Shown here: in pieces, positions 1 through 11,122 of the stretch
Layout of the letters: each line of letters opens with the position of its first letter
Position numbering within the stretch: the stretch's first letter is position 1
Assembly: GCA_014529385.2 (NCBI GenBank)
Contig: CM043969.1
Span: 9,587,001-9,651,000 of the forward strand
Direction: 5' to 3'
From: Adiantum capillus-veneris
Lineage: Eukaryota > Streptophyta > Polypodiopsida > Polypodiales > Pteridaceae
Length of the DNA: 64,000 nucleotides
Translations under genes and position numbers: made by a program
Notes under the pieces: generated by a model
Told to the model about the DNA's origin: nothing
The model's input: the letters and a program-made list of their open reading frames with translations, nothing else
The model's database searches: none

Positions 1-230
1 TTGACCTTAGCCTTCAGCATCAATGGCAATCACTAGCTTGAATTGGACTTTTGCTGCCATGTCGGTTTGGATAGAATGAGGGCGTGTGTCTACAGGCTGC
101 TAATTTAGTGCATTTTGTACTAAATTAGCAGCCTGTAGACTATTGACCTTAGCCTTCAGCATCAATGGCAATCACTAGCTTGAATTGGACTTTTGCTGCC
201 GTGTCACTTTGAATAGACTGAGGGCGTGTG
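1..230. repeat. 88-bp direct duplication flanking a hairpin
   Basis: The unit at 1-88 recurs at 143-230 with a handful of substitutions, clustered near the end of the unit (for example GTCGGTTTGG against GTCACTTTGA). A perfect hairpin lies between the two copies. The left copy touches the window edge, so the unit may extend further left. No coding content is recognised in it. Confidence 0.85.
88..140. repeat. Perfect 22-bp inverted repeat with a 9-nt loop
   Basis: Arm 88-109 (starts GTCTACAGGCTGC) is the exact reverse complement of 119-140, with a 9-nt loop at 110-118. It sits exactly between the two copies of the 88-bp duplication, so duplication and hairpin probably arose together, for instance by template switching. 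It could also be a tiny foldback element, but no target duplication is evident. Confidence 0.9.
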
Positions 231-1512
231 GAACTACTCTTAAGGTACAAGAGATGGTTTGGGTTGGCAGTCATAGGTTGTTCCAAACCATGTTAACGAG
301 AAAGGGTACTGCGCCTGAAATCTACGCCTGGCCAGTCAGGCTTGTTAAGTCCCCAGACTCAAGGATGGGCACCTGTGGATTGATCACTAAGGGTGGACTG
401 ACCCTTGCAATGAATTATTTCAATCAGACCTTTGTTCAAAAGCAAGCAGGGACTGTTACATTACATAATTTGGCATCAAAATGCTATACGGTTGAACTTG
501 AAGATTTACCTCCAAGCTCTATATTTTAACTAAGAATTTTCTTAATTGTGCTTGTTTGGGAGTGTTATCCATGAGCGTTATTATGATTATAAGACTTAGT
601 ATAGTTGGGTTCGTTAGAAAGGTACTTCTGTTGTCTTGTTGCATAGTTATGCTGTGGCCTTCTTCAAGCAGGATGCTTATCTTCTCATGGCTGCAGAGTT
701 TGCAGCACACTCTCTGGGACACTCACATGCTAAAATGAAGAGGACACGTTACAGTTTGCAAACTAGCGTCTGAAGTTAGTGTGTACATCCTACCAGTCCT
801 GTTTTGTCACGTTGCAATTGTTTTTCATTTGACTTGGGGTCACTGGATTGAGCTGTTAGGATAATGTGTTTTCAAGGATAATAATGGTAAGGATGGATAA
901 GGGGGATCATGGTTCATTCCTTCCGTTGATGCTTCTAATCTGCATAGTTGATGAAGTGCCCTTATGCATACAGGCAGGTGTAAGGCCTGCCAGCAGTGGC
1001 GCACATGAATACAAGTATCAAGTATATTTGTGTTGTAGTTTCAAGCTCAGGCTTTCCCATGTACCTTCATTATTGTCTAGCCTGAATTACTTTCGTAATT
1101 AAGAATTTGCGTGTTTTAATTAGCCAATTACTACTTTACACTTCCATTATGTTATTTCAAAGAGGCTATTACTGTATGTCTAACCATATCAACTGGCATA
1201 AACAAACTGCAGCGTGCTTTAGCAGTGTAGGCTGACAGCAATTTTTTTTTTCTTTTCAGTGTGTCAAATATACCCACTTGCTATTATGGGTGTGAGAGAC
1301 TGTGCAATTTGAGTGGCCTTTTTCATGTGTTGAGAGAGGTGCTTGCTGATTAAGACCTTTACTTTTAAATCAAATTTTCTAGGTAAACGTCCTTTGTGCT
1401 GACAGGTGTCGTTGATATATTAGGTGTTTCAAAGCAATGTTACATGATTTTGGTGTTGGCCTTGATGTTGAATATGGAACTTTTTCATGGTATAGGTGTT
1501 CCAAAATTACAG
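231..1512. other. Unassigned sequence upstream of the POLAR-like exon
   Basis: This should hold the 5' part of the host gene. An open frame of about 100 codons after an ATG near 254 ends near 529, but it matches nothing I recognise and shows no clear splice donor. A T-rich run at 1241-1254 and the sequence before 1496 and 1513 resemble acceptor context. I see no transposon here. Confidence 0.35.
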
Positions 1513-1929
1513 CTGCGTGATCCTAGCCTCAATGTTGGTGTTGGAGCAGGTGCGTTGTTCATGTTGATTAATTGTCAGGAGGAAATGAAGAAATTGTACA
1601 AAACGGTGGAAGAGACTGAAAGCTTGGTTCAAGAGCTGAAACAAGCACTTCAGCGACATGGTGAAGACTTGGAAAGCCACCATGGGCATTCAGTGGAAGA
1701 CAAGTTTTGCCCAAGGGAGAGTTCCTGTACTGACAAAAAGTGCACAGGCCAACAGCCTATTCTCACAAGAAACTGTAGGATGGATGGGTTGTTAGAAGAG
1801 CGGGTACCTGCAATGGGAGGGATGGTGAAAGATCAAATGGCTGCACTTGCTGCTGAGCTTGAAGCAGAACTGGAACTTATGGAGCTCAATATGAAGACAG
1901 AAGAAAGTCTCCCATTTGACGCTGGTGAG
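1513..1929 (+). CDS. POLAR-like: POLAR-like protein, upstream exon
   Basis: This exon encodes the N-terminal half of a plant POLAR-like protein. In Arabidopsis, POLAR is a cortical scaffold that becomes polarised in asymmetrically dividing stomatal-lineage cells; the wider POLAR-like family is found across land plants and mostly lacks known functions. The sequence shows a short Gly/Val hydrophobic stretch (VGVGAGALFMLI), then a charged coiled coil (EEMKKLYKTVEETESLVQEL), then the family-type acidic helix AAELEAELELMELNM, which in relatives precedes a second coiled coil. Acceptor ACAG before 1513 gives phase 0; a TATAG at 1491-1495 is an alternative start. I chose donor GAG|GTGGGA at 1930 because it is phase 0 and fits the acceptor at 16784. 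A better-looking donor, GTGAGG at 1925, has the wrong phase unless an unseen exon intervenes. Family assignment is from memory of motifs, not a search. Confidence 0.65.
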
Positions 1930-3017
1930 GTGGGAGTTTGGTTACAAAAATTTGCATTTACCTGGTTTGGGTGTCTGAAAGGCCTAATGCATGTTAAAAA
2001 GTTTGAAGTTGTCATTTACATCACTGATGTGTAGTAGACCATTCATATATCAGCGTTGATGTGCTTAATTCTTTTGCCACTTTAACACGCTAGTGATTGC
2101 AAATGATCTAAATTCTGAAAGAACTTTGAAAATCCCTTCTCCGTGTGCCGCCACTTGCCCAATGCGTACACATGTTTAATTTTACAGATTGAGTATCACA
2201 TCACTGGGCTGCTTTCATTCTTCTTCCTCTCCTCCCTGTTGCTTAAGGTCACTCTGGACAGCCTAGTGCTATTCTCCTTCTCAACTTTGAGAAGGCCTAA
2301 GAGAAAGTGGATTGGGGTTGTTCGAGGGGACTCTTCAGCGAATGGGTTTTCCTGCCTGATGGATTATGGTGGTCGCTACTTTGTAATGACCAGCTAGCAG
2401 CGCTTTGACCATTGGGGGGTTTTGTCCGAAAGAAATTTGAGCTTTTCTTTTCTGTGAGACAGGGCTTCCTTGGCTCCCTATTTGTTCCTGCTCTTTGTTG
2501 AGACAATGAAAGCGTCTTCGCGTAGTAGGGTCCCCCTGTTTTGTGCATTGTAAATGCTTGTGTCACACATTGGGGGTTCCCGGGGGGGGGGGATTGGGAG
2601 TATGCAGATGATACTATGTTTTATACAGCATAATCTGTTGCTTATATAAACGGATTGATTCCCATGGTTTTAGGATTGGTGGTGAGGGTGACTGTCAATG
2701 AGGAGCCTTAGGTAATTTCACTTGGCTGTCTCGTGGTCAGACATGTAAATACTTGAGGTTTCAGATCGGCTTGGATGTAAGTTGTAACCCCTCACCTTCC
2801 AGCAATTCTTTGAAGGATGTGGTCTGAGCTGAGCCAGGCACTCAACATTCTCCAGGTGGAACTGGTCTTTGGTCTCTGTCATCTCTCGTTAGTAGAGACA
2901 AGGTGTCTGAAATCCAGGTGCTCTCTGTCTCCTGTTGGTTCTGACCATCTTTGCTCTCTGGATGGTAATTGCTTGCTGTGTGGTTGCCGGAGGTGGTATG
3001 GGTCTGTGAAAGAATAC
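1930..3017. other. Intron sequence without a recognised element
   Basis: There is an open frame at 2143-2397 and a G run near 2580-2592, but nothing that matches a family I know. It ends abruptly at the terminal TGTAAGG of the first LTR. The five bases before the LTR are AATAC; the matching copy that would prove the insertion boundary is not visible, because the array's far end is lost. Confidence 0.5.
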
Positions 3018-3208
3018 TGTAAGGTGCAGCGGAATGATTGTTTGCGCTTTGCTCAAGATGAGTGCTCCGACTGTGCTCAAGGTTCCTTTTGTTCTTATGG
3101 AAGGTAGAGCCTTCCGTTCTTAATGAGAGAATGCTATGATCACAACAAAGTGAATGGACACTCTGCGTGCAAGTGTATGAGACTGAAATGTTGAAATGTA
3201 ATATTAAC

Positions 3209-3258
<50 letters not shown>

Positions 3259-4315
3259 AGATACGACACTAGAGACGTTGTAAAACCCTCCTCCGAAGGC
3301 CCCACTCTCGTTAGCGAGAGTGGTCTACTTGTGATTGCACAAACTGGATGCATGTGACTGATGCAAGTCTAGGCTATGTTGGCGATGACGACGGTGATGA
3401 CGAGACTGACCTAAGGGCTGAAATCTGCAATCTTTTATCTGCTGTCCAAAAACGCTATGGGCTGAAATCTGTGACTAGTCCAAAAACGCTGATTTGGGGG
3501 CTGTTTTCTGTGGGTCTTTGACGCTGAAAGTCTGCAGGTTTAGGGCTGAAAACTGAGGTTTCTGTAGGTTGAAAACTAATGGTCTTTCCGGGCTGAATCT
3601 GCTACTTCTTAGGGCTGAACTTGTAGGTCTTCTAATGCTGAAAATCGCCGGGCTGAAGGCTGTAAAGGCTGGAATCTGCAAACGCTGGGCAAATCCAAAA
3701 ACGCTAGGGTTTTAGCATTTCTAAAAACGCTGACTGATGTCTTTTCAAAACGCTAGGGCTGGGCTTTGCTGGCGAGGGTGCTGATGCAAAATGCTATGCA
3801 CTGGGGGGTATGGCGATGATGTGCTGGTGCAAAAACGCCAGGCAATGGCTGATGAAGAAATGCTAGGGTGGGGGGATCTGCTGCTTGGAGGGAATCCACC
3901 AAGGCTTGGTCTTGCTCAGAAGTTGCGTGCTGAGCTTGGCTCCTGTTGCCTCTTCTGCCATTTAGTGCTAGTCTAGGTTTGCTTATATACAAACTTACTC
4001 AATTTGCCCTACCTACTTTCCAACAAAAGTCACTTAAAAATAATAAGTGAAAAATGTCAAAAATAAGTAAAATAGGTTAAATGCACTGGAAAATTCCCCT
4101 GAAGGATTCTGATGGATTCTGATGGGAATACTGATGATCATGCTGTGTGCAAGGAGAGGATATGTATCTACACTAAGTGACTGGGTATGCACGGTCTACG
4201 AATAGACTCACAAAAGTGCCAGATCACTTCTAAATCTAGACTGACTGGACTGACTGAACCCTGATCATGCTGTAGCTTGTCCACGGACACATAGGGTTGG
4301 ATGTGTCACGTGACA
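3018..4315 (-). repeat. LTR 1 of the array
   Basis: Boundaries are TGTAAGG...TGACA on the plus strand. It contains a GA microsatellite, several copies of the short motif AAAACGCT, and a TATA-like TTATATAC (reverse of GTATATAA) near 3982, followed on the minus strand by the common small leader frame that begins MYISKPRLALNGRRG. Confidence 0.85.
3212..3260. repeat. (GA)n microsatellite within LTR 1
   Basis: About 49 bp of near-perfect GA repeat, at the position where other LTRs of the family carry only a short GAGATAGAGAGAGAAGAGA stretch. Confidence 0.95.
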
Positions 4316-6264
4316 TCCCCTCCTTTTCAAAGTGAGGTACTGGTACCGAACTGTATGGCGTCGAGGGAGATCGCCAATAGCATCCGGAATCCTGGAAGGG
4401 ACTCTTCGCTGGCCACTCTGATGTGTGGGTCGTGCGATACTTGAACTTCATAAAGGTCTGCAACACTTGCTTGTTTGGGCCGCGCCGAAAGCGACACAAA
4501 GTCTTCTGTGGCTCCTTCACTGCTTCAACTTCGTCTTTAGTCATGCTTCTTTCTTCTTCAAGAATCTCCATGGCTGAAAATTCCTGAAACCATGTCCAAC
4601 ACAAAACCATGAACATACCCATTCCATGTAAAGTGAGTGGAAAAAATATTGTCTTCTCTAAAGACTGTGTATCCAATGTAGATGAACATAGAGACGGAGT
4701 GACAAACCGTTCATCAAACATATGCAAACAATGAGATCGAATCTTTTCTTTCTGATCTAAATCAATCAACCGTGGCAATTCACAAGGGAAATGCCCATAC
4801 TTGGTGCTCATACTTTCATGTGCTCTTTCTACAAATGTGTCATGCCAAGGAAGAGACATGGAATGTGACTTCCTTGAATGCAAACTTTTCAGCTTTCCAT
4901 GAACAATCCACATACATTCGTGCTCATTCATGAATGAAACGTGCTCAATGTACAATATGTCATGCCTAGAAAAAGGGATCACGTAAAGACGTTGACTAAA
5001 ATACAGGAATGAAACACTCGTACAATGCGTGCGTATCAATCATGCGAACACATAATACTTCCTGTGAGGGTTCTTTGGATTTAGGCTTGAGAGCCAAGAT
5101 CGATCCTTTGTGATCGATCGAATCTGCAATGATGTTAGCTTCGCTAGAAAAAGCATCAACTAACTCATCCTTCTTGTGAACAATCACATCTTCTTCATGC
5201 AACTCATCATACTTGTGAGAAATCATATCTTGATTATGCAAATCATCATGCTTGTCATTGTCATCCAAATCATCATGCTCATCATTGTGAATCAAATCAT
5301 CATGCTTCTCATAATCATGCAAATCGTGTGTGTCATGCTTTGGAGAAGAAGAGACACTCCTCCTGAATCCTTTCAATCTTCTCCTGCATAGTAGCAATGA
5401 GAGAGGGAAAATGAACAATGTCCTTGCGATCCAATTCTGTTTTTCTTTCTGCGTACTTGCGATCAAATTCTTTGGCCTCCAAGCGTAATTACTCGCGCTC
5501 ACACTCCATGGTTGCCATTCTTGCTTCGTGCCATGTTGTCAACATGTCCATCATTGTCTTGCACCAAGCCTCCATAGGATCTGATGCAATCCTTGGCGTA
5601 GATGGGGAAGGGGGAGGGTCGGAAAAACCTCCTGGTGGGGAAAATTCTTCTTCGCCTCTCTCATGCTCATCACCTCCAAGCGAAGTATCCATTCCGCTTC
5701 GAGTGATGACCATCCACTGAAGTCGTGGGTTCTTGTGGTCTTGGGTTCTTAAGTTCGCTAGGAACTTGGGCTCTCGGGGTTCTTGAGTTCTTGAGGTTCT
5801 TGTGGGTCTTGAGGTTCTTGAGGTTCTTGGGTTCTCCGGGTTCTTGCGGTTCTTCTTTCGCTTGCAATCTGTGTTAGAGAAGGATCTTCTCTTCACCCGA
5901 GTTCTGCTCTTTTCCGTGGGCGCACCCCTTGGCGGCCTTGCGCTCACACCAAGGATGCTTTTTCCCACCTCATGTCGATTGGCCGGCCGCGAAGTGCACG
6001 GTCCGCTCTCAATGAGAGAAAAGAGGCACAAGGGGAGGCTGGACAAGCCCTTCTTTCTTGGGTTTCCTGTCACTCTTCAAAAACACGATTAGGAATGGAC
6101 ACGCCCAGGCGAACTTGGGTTCGTGCGACCGCAACAAGCAAAACAAAATTCTTGTGATTCTTTCCTTGTGGTTCATGCGACCGCAACAAGCAAAAAAAAT
6201 TTCTTGTGATTCTTGTGGTTCTTTCCTTGAGTGATACAGAACACTGCCAAAGCTCTGATACCAA
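4316..6264 (-). mobile_element. Internal region, array unit 1
   Basis: Right end (5' side on the minus strand): reverse-complement primer-binding site GCTCTGATACCAA at 6252-6264. Left end: polypurine tract next to the LTR at 4316-4328. Coding order on the minus strand: a Pro/Ser-rich N-terminal part with the motif VITRSGMDTSLGGDEHERG; a charged segment; a His-Asp repeat (HDDL, HDDLDDNDKHDDLH); a conserved middle domain with VLCVRMIDTHALYECF and PFSRHDILYIEHVS; and a chromodomain-like tail ending VPVPHFEK or GTSTSL depending on copy. Fossil; several breaks. Confidence 0.8.
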
Positions 6265-6423
6265 TGTAAGGTGCAGCGGAATGATTGTTTGCGCTTTGCT
6301 CAAGATGAGTGCTCCGAACTGTGCTCAAGGTTCCTTTCGTTCTTATGGAAGGTAGAGCCTTCCGTTCTTAATGAGAGAATGCTATGATCACAACAAAGTG
6401 AATGGACACTGTGCGTGCAAATG

Positions 6424-6500
<77 letters not shown>

Positions 6501-7561
6501 CGACACCATAGACATTGTAAAACCCTCCTCCGAAGGCCCCATTCTCGTTGGCGAGAGTGGTCTACTTATGATTGCACAAATTGGTACAAACTGAATGCAT
6601 GTGACTTATGCAAGTGTAGGCTATGTCGGCGATGACGACGGTGATGACGAGACTGACCTAAGGGCTGAAATCTGCAATCTTTTATCTGCTGTCCAAAAAC
6701 GCTATTGGCTGAAATCGGCGACTAGTCCAAAAACACTGATTTGGGAGCTGTTTTCTGTGGGTCTTTGACGCTGGAAATCTGAAGGTTTAGGGCTGAAAAC
6801 TGAGGTTTCTTTAGGCTGAAAACTGATGGTCTTTTCGGGCTGAATCTGCTACTTCTTAGGGCTGAACTTGTAGGTCTTCTAATGCTGAAAATCGCCGGGC
6901 TGAAGGCTGTAAAGGCTAGAATCTGCAAACGCTGGGCAAATCCAAAAACGCTAGGGTTTTAGTATTTCCAAAAACGTTGGCTGATGTCTTGTCAAAACGT
7001 TAGGGCTGGGCTTTGCTGGCGAGGGTGCTGATGCAAAACTCTAAGCATTGGGGGATATGGTGATGATGTGCTGGTGCACAAAAGCCAGGCAATGGCTGAT
7101 GAAGAAACGCTAGGATAGGGGTATCTGCTGCTTGGAGGGAATCCACCAAGGCTTGGTCTTGCTGAGAAGTTGCCTGCTGAGCTTGGCTCCTGTTGCCTCT
7201 TCTGCCATTTAGTGCTAGTCTAGGTTTGCTTATATACAAACTTACTCAATTTGCCCTACCTACTTTCCAACAAAAGTCACTTAAAAATAATAAGTGAAAA
7301 ATGTCAAAAATAAGTAAAATAGGCTAAATGCACTGGAAAATTCCCCTGAAGGATCTGATGGATTCTGATGGGAATGCTTATGATCATGCTATGTGCAACG
7401 AGAGGATATGTATCTACACTAAGTGACTGGGTATGCACGGTCTACGAATAGACTCACAAAAGTGCCAGATCACTTCTAAATCTAGACTGACTGGACTGAC
7501 TGAACCCTGATGATGCTGTAGCTTGTCCACGGACACATAGGGTTGGGTGTGTCACGTGACA
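6265..7561 (-). repeat. LTR 2 of the array (shared)
   Basis: Same ends as LTR 1 and very similar throughout. It serves as the 5' LTR of unit 1 and the 3' LTR of unit 2, because a primer-binding site lies on one side (6252-6264) and a polypurine tract on the other (from 7562). Confidence 0.85.
6427..6498. repeat. (GA)n microsatellite within LTR 2
   Basis: 72 bp of GA repeat, the longest tract of this type in any LTR of the window. Confidence 0.95.
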
Positions 7562-9455
7562 TCCCCTCCTTTTCAAAGTGAGGTACTGGTACAGAATTGT
7601 ATGGCGTCGAGGGAGATCGCCAATAGCATCCGGAATCTTGGAAGAGACTCTTCGCTGGCCCACTCTGATGTGTGGGTGTGCGATACTTGAACTTCATAAA
7701 GGTCTGCAATGCTTGCTTCTTTGGGCCGCGCCGAAAGCGACCTTCAATGCTGAAACTTAGTCTTTAGTTATGCTTCTTTCTTCTTCAAGAATCTCCATGG
7801 TTGAAAATTCCTGAAACCATGTCCAACACAAAACCATGAACATACCCATTCCATGTAAAGTGAGTGGAAAAAATAGTCTTCTCTAAAGACTGTGTATGCA
7901 ATGTAGATGAACATAGAGATGGAGCGACAAACCGTTCATCAAACATATGCAAACAATGAGATCTACTCATTTCTTTCTGATCTAATCAATCAACCGCGGC
8001 AATTCACAAGGGAAATGGCCATACTTGGTACTCATACTTTCATGTGCTCTTTCTACAAATGTGTCATGCTAAGGAAGAGACATGGAATGTGACTTCCTTG
8101 AATGCAAACTTTTCAGCTTTCCATGAACAATCCGCATACATTCGTGCTCATTCATGAATGAAACGTGCTTAACATACAATAAGTCATGCCTAGGAAAAGG
8201 GATCACATAAAGACGTTGACTAAAATACAGGAAACGATCACGAATGAAACACTCGTACAATGCGTGCGTATCAATCATGCGAACACATAATACTTCCTGT
8301 GAGGGTTCTTTGGATCTAGGCTCGAGAGCCAAGATCGATCCTTCGTGATTGATCGAATCTGCAACGATGTTAGCTTCGCTAGAAAAAGCATCAACTTACT
8401 CATTCTTCTTGTGAACAATCACATCTTCATGCAACTCATCATGCTTGTGAGAAATCATATCTTGATTATGCAAATCATCATGCTTGTCATTGTCATCCAA
8501 ATCATCATGCTCATCATTGTGAATCAAATCATCATGCTTCTCATAATCATGCAAATCCTGTGTGTCATGCTTTGGAGAAGAAGAGACTGAGAGAGTCTCC
8601 TTCTCCTGAATCCTTTCAATCTTGTCCTGCATCTTAGCAATGAGAGCGGGAGAATGAACAATGTCCTTGCGATCCAATTCTGTTTTTCTTTCTGCATACT
8701 TGCGATCAAATTCTTTGCCTCCAAGCGTAATTGCTCGCGCTCACGCTCCATGGCTGCCATTCTTCCTTTGTGCCACATTGTCAGCATGTCCATCATTGTC
8801 TTGCACCAAGCCTCCATCGGATCTGATGCAATTTTTGGCGTAGATGGGGAAGGGGGAGGGTCGGAAAGACCTCTTGGTGAAGAAAATTCTTCTTCGCCTC
8901 TCTCATGCTCATCACCTCCAAGCGAAGTATCCATTCCGCTTCGAGTGATGACCATCCACTGAAGTCGTGGGTTCTTGTGGTCTTGAGTTCTTAAGTTCAC
9001 GAGGAACTTGGGTTCTTGGGGTTCTTGAGTTCTTGAGGTTCTTGCGGGTCTTGAGGTTCTTGAGAGTCTTGGGTTCTCGGGGTTCTTGTGGTTCTTCTTT
9101 CGCTTGCAATCTGTGTTAGAGAAGGATCTTCTCTTCACTCAAGTTCTGCTCTTTTCCGCGGGCGCACACCTTGGTGGCCTTTCGCTCACACCAAGGTTGC
9201 TTTTTCCCACCTCACGTCGATTGCCCGGCTGCGAAGTGCACGGTCCGTTCTCAATGAGTGAAAAGAGGCACAAGGGGAGGCTAGACAAGCCCTTCTTTCT
9301 TGGGTTTCCTGTCACTCTTCAAAAACACGATTAGGAATCGGCACGCCCAAGCGAACTTTGGGTTCGTGCGACGGCAACGAGCAAAAGAAAATTCTTGTGA
9401 TTCTTGTGGTTCTTTCCTTGAGTGATACAGAACACTGCCAAAGCTCTTATACCAA
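7562..9455 (-). mobile_element. Internal region, array unit 2
   Basis: Same organisation as unit 1, with the His-Asp repeat around 8400-8580 and the conserved middle domain around 7880-8330 (minus strand). The primer-binding site at 9443-9455 is a one-base variant (GCTCTTATACCAA). Fossil; several breaks. Confidence 0.8.
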
Positions 9456-9614
9456 TGTAAGGTGCAGCGGAATGATTGTTTGCGCTTTGCTCAAGATGAA
9501 TGCTCTGAACTGTGCTCAAGGTTCCTTTTGTTCTTATGGAAGGTAGAGCCTTCCGTTCTTAATGAGAGAATGCTATGATCACAACAAAGTGAATGGACAC
9601 TGTGCGTGCAAGTG

Positions 9615-9673
<59 letters not shown>

Positions 9674-9983
9674 AGATACGACACAAGAGACGTTGTAAAA
9701 ACCCTCCTCCGAAGGTCCCACTCTCGTCGGCGAGAGTGGTCTACTTATGATTGCTCAAACTGGTACAAACTGAATGCATGTGACCGATGCAAGTCTAGGC
9801 TATGTCGGCGATGACGACGGTGATGAGGAGACTGACCTAAGGGCTGAAATCTGCAATCTTTTATCGGCTGTCCAAAAACGCTATGGGCTGACATCTGCGA
9901 CTAGTCCAAAAACGCTGATTTGGGGGTTGTTTTTTGTGGGTCTTTGAGGCTGAAAATCTGCAGGTTTAGGGCTGAAAACTGAT
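9456..9983 (-). repeat. Partial LTR 3 of the array
   Basis: Starts TGTAAGGTGCAGCGG and stops where another LTR of the same family begins at 9984. It contains its own GA microsatellite. The remainder of this LTR is not found on the far side of the next element, so the array's original right boundary is lost. Confidence 0.8.
9618..9675. repeat. (GA)n microsatellite within LTR 3
   Basis: About 58 bp of GA repeat at the same LTR position as in LTRs 1 and 2. Confidence 0.95.
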
Positions 9984-11122
9984 TGTTAGGTGCAGCGGAA
10001 TGATTGTTTGCGCTTTGCTCAAGATGAGTGCTCCGAACTGTGCTCAAGATTCCTTTTAGTTCTTATGGAAGGTAGAGCCTTCCGTTCTTAATGGAAATCG
10101 CTATGATCACGAACAAAGTGAATGGACAATGTGCGTGCAAGTGTATGAGACTGAGAGATAGAGAGAGAAGAGAGATACGACACCAGAGACGTTGTAAAAC
10201 CCTCCTCCGAAGGCCCCACTCTCGTCGGCAAGAGTGGTCTACTTATGATTGTACAAAGTGGTACAATGCGTATGCAATGGACTGATGCAACTTGGACTAT
10301 GCCGATGACGACGACGGTGATGACAACGACGACTTGATGGTTGAAATATGTAGTCTTCTAACTGCTGATTTTCGGGACTGTTTCGGTGGTTGAAAATGAC
10401 TGTTTTGGCTGCGTTTTCATGGGCTGCAAATGGGGGGACTTCTGCAATGGGTCTAGGCTGAATCTGCTACTGTGTCAAATGCTGAAAAACGCTGTTGCTC
10501 TGCTCATTGGTGGCTGAAAATGGAATCGTTGCAGCAAGGCAAAAACGCTAGCTTGTCTGCAAGTGTTCCTAGCGTTAGTAAAACGCTAAGTACCTGATGC
10601 ATGGGGGGCTGATCTGCTAACGCTAGATGACTGGGAGGTGAGGGCGATCCTGCAAGGGATGGAAACGCCAAGGCTGAGTTGCGGCGAGGATGGGGATCCA
10701 AAAACGCTAGGGATGTTGAGGGGTTCCTGTTGAGAAGGTGCCTGTTGAGCGGGAAGCTCCTGCTGCCTCTTCTGCCATTTAGTGCTAACTTGGGTTTACT
10801 TATATATTAACTTAGCAAAATTGCCCTACCTACTTTTGTTGGAAAGTCACTTAAAAATAATAAGTGAAAATACCAAAAATAGGCTAAATGCACTGGAAAA
10901 TTCCCCTGACTGAATCTGATGGATTCTGAAGGGAATACTGATGATCATGCTGTGTGCAACCGGAGGATATGCATCTACACTAAGTGAGTGGGCATGCACG
11001 GTCTATGAATAGACTCACAAAAGTGCCAGATCACTTCTAAATCTAGACAGACTGGACCGACTGAACCCTTGTCGTGCTGTAGCTTGTCCACGGACACATA
11101 GGGTTGGATGTGTCACGTGACA
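9984..11122 (-). repeat. LTR of the partial copy
   Basis: Begins TGTTAGGTGCAGCGG and ends GTGTCACGTGACA. The GA tract is short here (GAGAGATAGAGAGAGAAGAGA). Confidence 0.85.

Larger units (their letters stand above)
3018..9983 (-). mobile_element. Non-autonomous LTR family, tandem LTR-internal-LTR-internal-LTR array
   Basis: Three LTRs of one family (3018-4315, 6265-7561 and a partial 9456-9983) share two internal regions (4316-6264 and 7562-9455). Read on the minus strand, each LTR starts TGTCACGTGACA and ends near GGTGCACCTTACA. Each internal region starts after a primer-binding site complementary to initiator-Met tRNA and ends in a purine tract (GAAAAGGAGGGGA). Interiors of about 1.9 kb lack recognisable protease, reverse transcriptase and integrase core. 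Shared middle LTRs are the usual result of unequal recombination between LTRs. Both units look broken, with several breaks each. The family is probably a Ty3/Gypsy derivative. Confidence 0.85.

Noticed and set aside
185-529. 114-codon open frame near the left edge
   Set aside because: Begins inside the duplicated unit, shows no domain and no splice signal. Kept only as a possible 5' part of the host gene.
5176-5391. Hydrophobic plus-strand frame that looks like a membrane protein (repeats of IIMLVIVIQ)
   Set aside because: It is the antisense of the His-Asp repeat in the LTR family; the same illusion recurs near 8345, 12055 and 47519.
5670-5867. Basic Lys/Pro-rich frame as a histone-like gene
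   Set aside because: It is the low-complexity start of the LTR family's interior (AAGAACCCAAGAACC repeats), found in every copy.
6300-6542. Ser-Leu or Arg-Glu repeat frames
   Set aside because: Pure products of (GA)n microsatellites; the same holds near 9491, 16677, 22971 and 54206.
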